A stretch of 38,765 nt of DNA from assembly GCF_025356155.1 (NCBI RefSeq), contig NZ_JANXUQ010000172.1, positions 1-38,765 of the forward strand. The letters are read 5' to 3'. The notes under the pieces were generated by a model that saw only the letters and a list, made by a program, of their open reading frames with translations, was not told the origin of the DNA and made no database searches. Position 1 is the stretch's first letter; the number at the start of each line of letters is the position of its first letter. Position numbers and translations under genes: made by a program. Source of the DNA: Rhodoferax sp. Lineage in GTDB: Bacteria; Pseudomonadota; Gammaproteobacteria; Burkholderiales; Burkholderiaceae_C. Below are positions 34,562 through 38,765 of this stretch, one piece after another.

Positions 34562-35955
34562 GGCTTGGGTTCCGTTGCCGGTGCGGCATTCAAACGCGCC
34601 TCCACACCCTTCAAGCTAGCCTCTGAGTCGATCAAAAACTGCGCGGACACAACCACGCGTTGGCCCACTTGCAACCCGCGCTTGATCTCGGTCTGGCCAC
34701 CGGATTCGACACCGGCCTCCACCTCGACCGGCCGGTATTTGCCATCGCCCTCGGCCAGCATCACGACGCTGCGTTTGCCGGTCATGATGACGGCCTCGGT
34801 GGGGACCAGCAACGCCTTGTTGGCGCCCCTGTCCATGAACTGCATGCTGACAAACATGCCGGGCACCAGGCGTGCCCCGGGGTTGGCCAGCTCCACGCGG
34901 GCCTTTAACGTGCGGGTGGCGGCGTTCACATCCGGCAGGATGGCCTGCACCTTGCCGTCAAACGTTGCGCCGGGCACGGCCGGGCTGCGGGCCTGCACCG
35001 CGGCGCCCGGTCGCAGCGAGCCCGCCTGGCTCTCTGGCACTTCGGCATTGGCCCACACCGTAGATAGTCCATTGATACGAAACAGTGTTGCGCCCACCGC
35101 CACGGCCATGCCGTCACGCACAGCGAGCTCTGTCACCACACCGGCGATCGGCGCAGGGATGGTGGTGCGGGTTTGCGGCTTGCCACTGCGCTCGACCTGC
35201 GCAATCTGTTCTTCGTTCATGCCGAGCAAACGCATGCGTTGGCGCGCGCCATCGACCAGGGGGCCGAGGTCGCCCACGTTATTACTGCGCATGGCTTTGA
35301 GCGACAGAAACTCTTCCTGGGCCCCTACCCAGTCGGGCACAAACAGGTCAACCAGTGGCTGGCCTTTGCCAACTGCGTCCAGCGTGGCGCGCACATGCAG
35401 GCGCTCCACGTAGCCGGTGGCCCGCGCCTGTACCACGGCCAGGTCGCGCTCGTTGAACGCGATGCTGCCCACGGCCGACACCTGCGGTGACACCGTGCCC
35501 TCCACAACCTCCGCGGTACGAAGCCCCAGGTTCTGCTGGACGCGCGGGCTGATATTGATGCTGCCCGAGTCCGTTCCACCATCGGCATAGACCGGCACCA
35601 GCATCATGTCCATAAAAGGTGATTTGGCCGGCTTGTCGAACTTATTGCCCGGCGTCATGGGGTCGTGGTAATACAAGACCTTGCCGCCGGTGACCGGGTC
35701 CATGTCACCGGCCTTGATGCCCGAGGCGATATGCCGGCGGGTTGCCGCTTCGCCCTCGGCAATGCTTTGGGGGGCAGTCGTCTTGGGAGCGATTGGCACG
35801 GCCGCTTCCTTGGCAGGCATCGCCATCGTGGGGCTCGCATGGTTGGTTGTGTTTGCGCTGCCACGCTGTAGACCCAGGGCGTACAAACCGCATCCGGCAG
35901 CCCCCAGGACGAGCGTGGTAGCCAGCGCAACAAGGGTCAGTGTATTGGTCTTCAT
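34558..35955 (-). CDS. cusB: CusB-type periplasmic adaptor with heavy-metal-binding domain
   Basis: The 465-residue membrane fusion protein has a lipoprotein-like signal ([13 protein letters not shown]) and a heavy-metal-binding HMBD/YHS-like segment at about 94-126 ([20 protein letters not shown]). The alpha-hairpin, lipoyl and barrel domains of CusB follow ([20 protein letters not shown]). It links CusA to CusC across the periplasm. The start at 35955 has AGGAG upstream. The extension to 36021 is rejected as it overlaps cusC. Stop and cusA start overlap by four bases, and its ATG overlaps the cusC stop the same way. Confidence 0.93.
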   Translation of the reverse strand: MKTNTLTLVALATTLVLGAAGCGLYALGLQRGSANTTNHASPTMAMPAKEAAVPIAPKTTAPQSIAEGEAATRRHIASGIKAGDMDPVTGGKVLYYHDPMTPGNKFDKPAKSPFMDMMLVPVYADGGTDSGSINISPRVQQNLGLRTAEVVEGTVSPQVSAVGSIAFNERDLAVVQARATGYVERLHVRATLDAVGKGQPLVDLFVPDWVGAQEEFLSLKAMRSNNVGDLGPLVDGARQRMRLLGMNEEQIAQVERSGKPQTRTTIPAPIAGVVTELAVRDGMAVAVGATLFRINGLSTVWANAEVPESQAGSLRPGAAVQARSPAVPGATFDGKVQAILPDVNAATRTLKARVELANPGARLVPGMFVSMQFMDRGANKALLVPTEAVIMTGKRSVVMLAEGDGKYRPVEVEAGVESGGQTEIKRGLQVGQRVVVSAQFLIDSEASLKGVEARLNAAPATEPKP

Positions 35956-37259
35956 GGTTGTTGCTCCTGGCGGTTGGAGGGGGTTCCGGTATCCGGCGTC
36001 AGGTAGTGGAGTTGTGCCCACACGCGCGCGGTGTCTTGCTCCACACCCAGTGCCTGCAGGCGGATGTCGATTTCGTCGCGCCGTGCGGCCAGCACACTGG
36101 CCAGATCACCCTTGCCAGCGCGGTAACTGCTCAGGGCCGCCTGCGTGCGCTGTTGCGCGATGGGGACCAACTGGTCGTTGAAACGTGCGACACGCTCTTT
36201 GCCGCTGTGCCAGTCGTTGAGCAGGCTGCGCACATCGGCTTCGTGGCTGCGCAGCATGTCGTCAAAGCGGGCTTGTGCCTCGCGCACCAGGGCTGCCTTG
36301 GCGGTGACCTCTCGGTTCTGCCGGTTCTGGGGGTCCAGCTGCAGCGGTATGGTGACGCCAAACGACAGCATGTTGGCATAGGCCGAGCCGCGCTGGCTAT
36401 AGCTCGCTTCCACACTCCAATCGGCCGCGGTATTGGCCTGCGCCAGCTTGCGGTCCGTCTGGGCGGCGTCTACTTGCGCGGCCAGCACCAACAGGTTGGG
36501 GTGTTGCGCCAGGTGCTCACGGATCAGCGCCCCCTCCCGGGACGTGTTTTGCCAGGGCGGTGGCCCGGCCACAGGACGCCCTGCGGCAGCACCCACCCAG
36601 CGCTCCAGCACCAGGCCCGCACTGCGTGACTGGCGATCGATTTGGCTTATGCGGTCTTCCAGCATGACCAGTGCCGCGCGGGCGGCAAACACGTCGGCCT
36701 GGTTGCCGCGATCGGACGCGAATGCGGTCTGTGCAGACTGCACCTGCAGTTGGGTTTCCTCCATTTGGCGTTGCAGCAGCTCCCGCATCGCCTGCGTGTA
36801 GAAGCGGTCCAACCAGGCCGTCGCGGTGCTGCGCTGCACGGTGGCGATGGCCAACTGGCGCTCGGCCTGGGCACGTTGGGCATCGCGCTCAAACCGTTCG
36901 GCGCGGAGCTGGCGCTTCTCGAAACGCGGCAATTCCTGCATGACGCCGATGCGGCGCATGGTCATGAAGTCATTGGTCAGGCTGAAACGGTCTTCGCCGT
37001 TGACGGGCAAGTTGTCGACACCCAACTTGAGCACAGGATCTGGCAGTTGGGCTGCGGACACAGCCTGCTCTCGCGCCGATGCAGCGACCGCGTCCTGGGC
37101 CACAAGCTGCAGTGAACGGTCCACGGCGGTGGTTAACGCTTCAGACAGCGTCAAAGGCGAAGAATCGGTGATAGGGGTATCGGCCCACGACGCTAGCCCG
37201 ATAGCGAGAATCACGAAGGCAGCAGATGCGGCCCGAAACCAGTGAAATGAAATTGGCAC
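35952..37259 (-). CDS. cusC: CusC-type outer-membrane efflux channel
   Basis: The 435-residue TolC-family outer-membrane protein starts MPISFHWFRAASAAFVILAIG with a signal peptide. It carries the repeated helical barrel segments of this family (DRSLQLVAQDAVAASAREQAVSA; SYRAGKGDLASVLAARRDE). The GTG at 37259 is chosen, with GGAGAGG directly upstream. The TTG at 37283 precedes the ribosome site. It is first of the cusCBA operon, preceded by the small exported protein at 37338, 78 bases upstream. Unlike the duct at 19031, it has no lipobox cysteine. Confidence 0.9.
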   Translation of the reverse strand: MPISFHWFRAASAAFVILAIGLASWADTPITDSSPLTLSEALTTAVDRSLQLVAQDAVAASAREQAVSAAQLPDPVLKLGVDNLPVNGEDRFSLTNDFMTMRRIGVMQELPRFEKRQLRAERFERDAQRAQAERQLAIATVQRSTATAWLDRFYTQAMRELLQRQMEETQLQVQSAQTAFASDRGNQADVFAARAALVMLEDRISQIDRQSRSAGLVLERWVGAAAGRPVAGPPPWQNTSREGALIREHLAQHPNLLVLAAQVDAAQTDRKLAQANTAADWSVEASYSQRGSAYANMLSFGVTIPLQLDPQNRQNREVTAKAALVREAQARFDDMLRSHEADVRSLLNDWHSGKERVARFNDQLVPIAQQRTQAALSSYRAGKGDLASVLAARRDEIDIRLQALGVEQDTARVWAQLHYLTPDTGTPSNRQEQQP

Positions 37260-37337
37260 AACGCCTCTCCAGACAACACACAACGGTCTGCTACGAGCGC
37301 GCAGCGGCTCATGGCAGGACGAGAGAGTCGGAAAAGG

Positions 37338-37748
37338 CTAAATGCGGAAGCAGCAGTTGCGCACCGATAACGGCGGCGCAGTCGTACGTTGAAGCAAGGG
37401 GGCTTGGCGTGCCAGGCCTGGGGAAATGGATAGTACGTCTTGTTGGCTAAATACCGGGGCGATGGCGGGCATCACCGGCACATCAGGCAACTGGTAGGTG
37501 TCAGCCGACTGCTGGTCTGAGTGGCAATGGGCGTGGCACAAAGCAGGTTGCGCGTCATCCAAGCTTGTCGCGGACATGTCCCCCGCGCAGGGCATACCGG
37601 CGTGGACCGATACCGTTGCCTTTGAACTCTGCGCCATGCCAGACATGCTGCCCTGGCAAACATAACCCGCCACGGCCAACTGCATCAACAGCAGACTCAC
37701 CAGTGCAACAAGCACGGTGAATAGGCGGTGGCGGCGTAGGGCAATCAT
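37338..37748 (-). CDS. Cys/His-rich exported small protein ahead of cusCBA
   Basis: The 136-residue protein has a hydrophobic N-terminal segment (LFTVLVALVSLLLMQLAVAG) and a metal-binding-like cluster, CHAHCHSD (71-78), with C31 and C54. A proline-rich C-terminus ends SVRNCCFRI. The architecture parallels the exported protein at 18149 (signal, Cys/His cluster, Pro-rich end), which also opens a copper operon behind its regulator. It may sense or bind copper. There is no recognisable domain. It is likely co-transcribed with cusCBA. Confidence 0.65.
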   Translation of the reverse strand: MIALRRHRLFTVLVALVSLLLMQLAVAGYVCQGSMSGMAQSSKATVSVHAGMPCAGDMSATSLDDAQPALCHAHCHSDQQSADTYQLPDVPVMPAIAPVFSQQDVLSISPGLARQAPLLQRTTAPPLSVRNCCFRI

Positions 37749-38047
37749 GTCGAGTTTGGGGGGTAGTCACATTGTAGATGTGCCGACACCGAAAAAAGTT
37801 CAACATTACGGCGTGGGCGGGTGCTGCCGCGGCGAGTCGGGCCTCGGGTGTTGGCTAGCGCGCGGACAGCACCGAGCAATCGCTAAGCACTGCAAGGCGG
37901 CCACTCCGCCATCAGGCCATCTGGAATGACTCCTGCGGCTCGCGCATATTTCACGAATACGAAGGGACTTCCCACTTCCGGGTAACGGCATCAAGTGCCA
38001 AGATTGGTTTTGGAAGTCAATCTGTAACCTTTAGAAGGAGAAGTCCC
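37749..38047. other. junction region: cus promoter side and IS110 left flank
   Basis: No gene is seen. CACAT-TGTAG-ATGTG at about 37769-37783 is a short dyad that could be a regulator site for the leftward cus operon. Right of about 37900 the sequence is probably the non-coding left end of the IS110-type element. No exact boundary or terminal inverted repeat is visible, as IS110 members often lack conventional ones. GGAGAAGT precedes the transposase start. Confidence 0.35.
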
Positions 38048-38765
38048 ATGGGCGAGATTACACGAGTCGGCGTTGATTTGGCTAAAAATGTCATCCAGGT
38101 TCACGCCGTGGATGCGCAAAGCAAGCTTGTCACCAACCGTGCGTTGGTGCGAGACAAATTCTTGGCCTGGTGCGCCCAGCTTCCCGCGCTGTGCCTGATC
38201 GCCATGGAGGCCAGCTCCGGGGCCCACCACTGGGCACGCAAACTGGTTGCCCTGGGTCTGGAAGCCCGCATCATCGCCGCTCACCTGGTTGAGCCCTACC
38301 GATCACAGGGCAAGAGTGGCAAGAACGACGCCAACGATGCGGCTGCCATCTGTGAAGCGGCCAGTCGCCCCACCATGCGCTTTGTCGCCATCAAAACCGT
38401 CGACCAGCAAAGCATGCTTAGCGTGCACCGATTGCGTGAAGGGCTCAAAGAAGAGCGGACCGCCTGCACCAACCGCATTCGCGGCTTGTTGGCTGAATTT
38501 GGCGTGGTCATCCCCAAAAGCACCACGGTATTACGAGAAAGCTTGAGTGAAGTCATCGAAGATGCCAGCAGCGAACTGTCGGGCTTGGTCCGTCTGGTCA
38601 TCCACAGGGCGCAGACGCAGTGGAAAGAACTCGACGAACATATCGACTGGTGCGACCAGCGCATTGCCGTACATATCAAGAACGATGCGCAAGCCCGGGC
38701 GGCTGTGCAACTCATCGGGGTTGGGCCTGTCAGCGCCTCTGCCGTGGTAGCCACGGTGGGCGATT
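38048..38765 (+). CDS. IS110-family transposase, truncated by window edge
   Basis: At least 239 residues are present. The N-terminal DEDD-type nuclease domain begins MGEITRVGVDLAKNVIQVHA with the first catalytic aspartate (VDLAK). It continues with MEASSGAHHWARKL (E) and GKSGKNDANDAAAI (the D..D motif characteristic of IS110). Near the right edge, AVQLIGVGPVSASAVVATVGD is the start of the transposase's second domain with its helix-hairpin-helix. AGAAGGAG lies upstream of the ATG. The remaining part lies outside the window. Confidence 0.92.
   Translation, partial: MGEITRVGVDLAKNVIQVHAVDAQSKLVTNRALVRDKFLAWCAQLPALCLIAMEASSGAHHWARKLVALGLEARIIAAHLVEPYRSQGKSGKNDANDAAAICEAASRPTMRFVAIKTVDQQSMLSVHRLREGLKEERTACTNRIRGLLAEFGVVIPKSTTVLRESLSEVIEDASSELSGLVRLVIHRAQTQWKELDEHIDWCDQRIAVHIKNDAQARAAVQLIGVGPVSASAVVATVGD

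Overview
The window looks like a chromosomal segment of a betaproteobacterium of the order Burkholderiales, most likely a Comamonadaceae member close to Rhodoferax/Polaromonas. This rests on my recognition of protein sequences, on the single-chain PurL, on the thrS-infC-rpmI-rplT order and on a dispersed repeat with the core TTCCACGAGGGCTA. No database search was run.

Left part (1-17.4 kb, mostly housekeeping). The minus-strand translation operon thrS-infC-rpmI-rplT carries three readable control devices: a threonine-rich leader peptide with a four-segment transcription attenuator ahead of thrS, a non-AUG (ATC) start for infC, and a structured leader with two near-identical GNRA hairpins ahead of rpmI. 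Then come an orphan flagellar-rod-like gene, a compact operon of a J-domain protein with three unrecognised genes, a small operon with a DsbG-like lipoprotein thioredoxin and an ion antiporter, a periplasmic glutathione peroxidase, a secreted alpha-amylase (GH13-FN3-CBM20), and the minus-strand run purL-mmcQ/yjbR-kinase. purL contains three in-frame repeat insertions.

Right part (17.5-37.7 kb, accessory copper and stress region). A MerR/CueR-type promoter with a 19-bp spacer leads a six-gene operon: cueR, two small exported proteins, a TolC-like lipoprotein, a Tat-exported multicopper oxidase, and a cupredoxin-CusF fusion. A TetR regulator diverges from a DUF2141/desaturase pair across a palindromic operator. 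Next are an EamA transporter with a 63-residue tail holding 23 histidines, a cytosolic Csp-type copper store with 19 cysteines, and a DUF305 protein. A lipoprotein-lemA-ygcG-TPM operon ends in a broken membrane gene carrying a hexanucleotide repeat. A decayed copper P-type ATPase and a broken PIN toxin with an intact antitoxin follow. A minus-strand cusCBA efflux operon and a truncated IS110-family transposase close the window.

Functionally, copper handling combines periplasmic oxidation (multicopper oxidase), periplasmic chaperoning (cupredoxin-CusF, DUF305), tripartite RND export (CusCBA) and cytosolic storage (Csp), while the local inner-membrane Cu(I) ATPase is a pseudogene. The cluster of pseudogenes, repeats and a transposase between 26.7 and 38.8 kb suggests an actively rearranging island.
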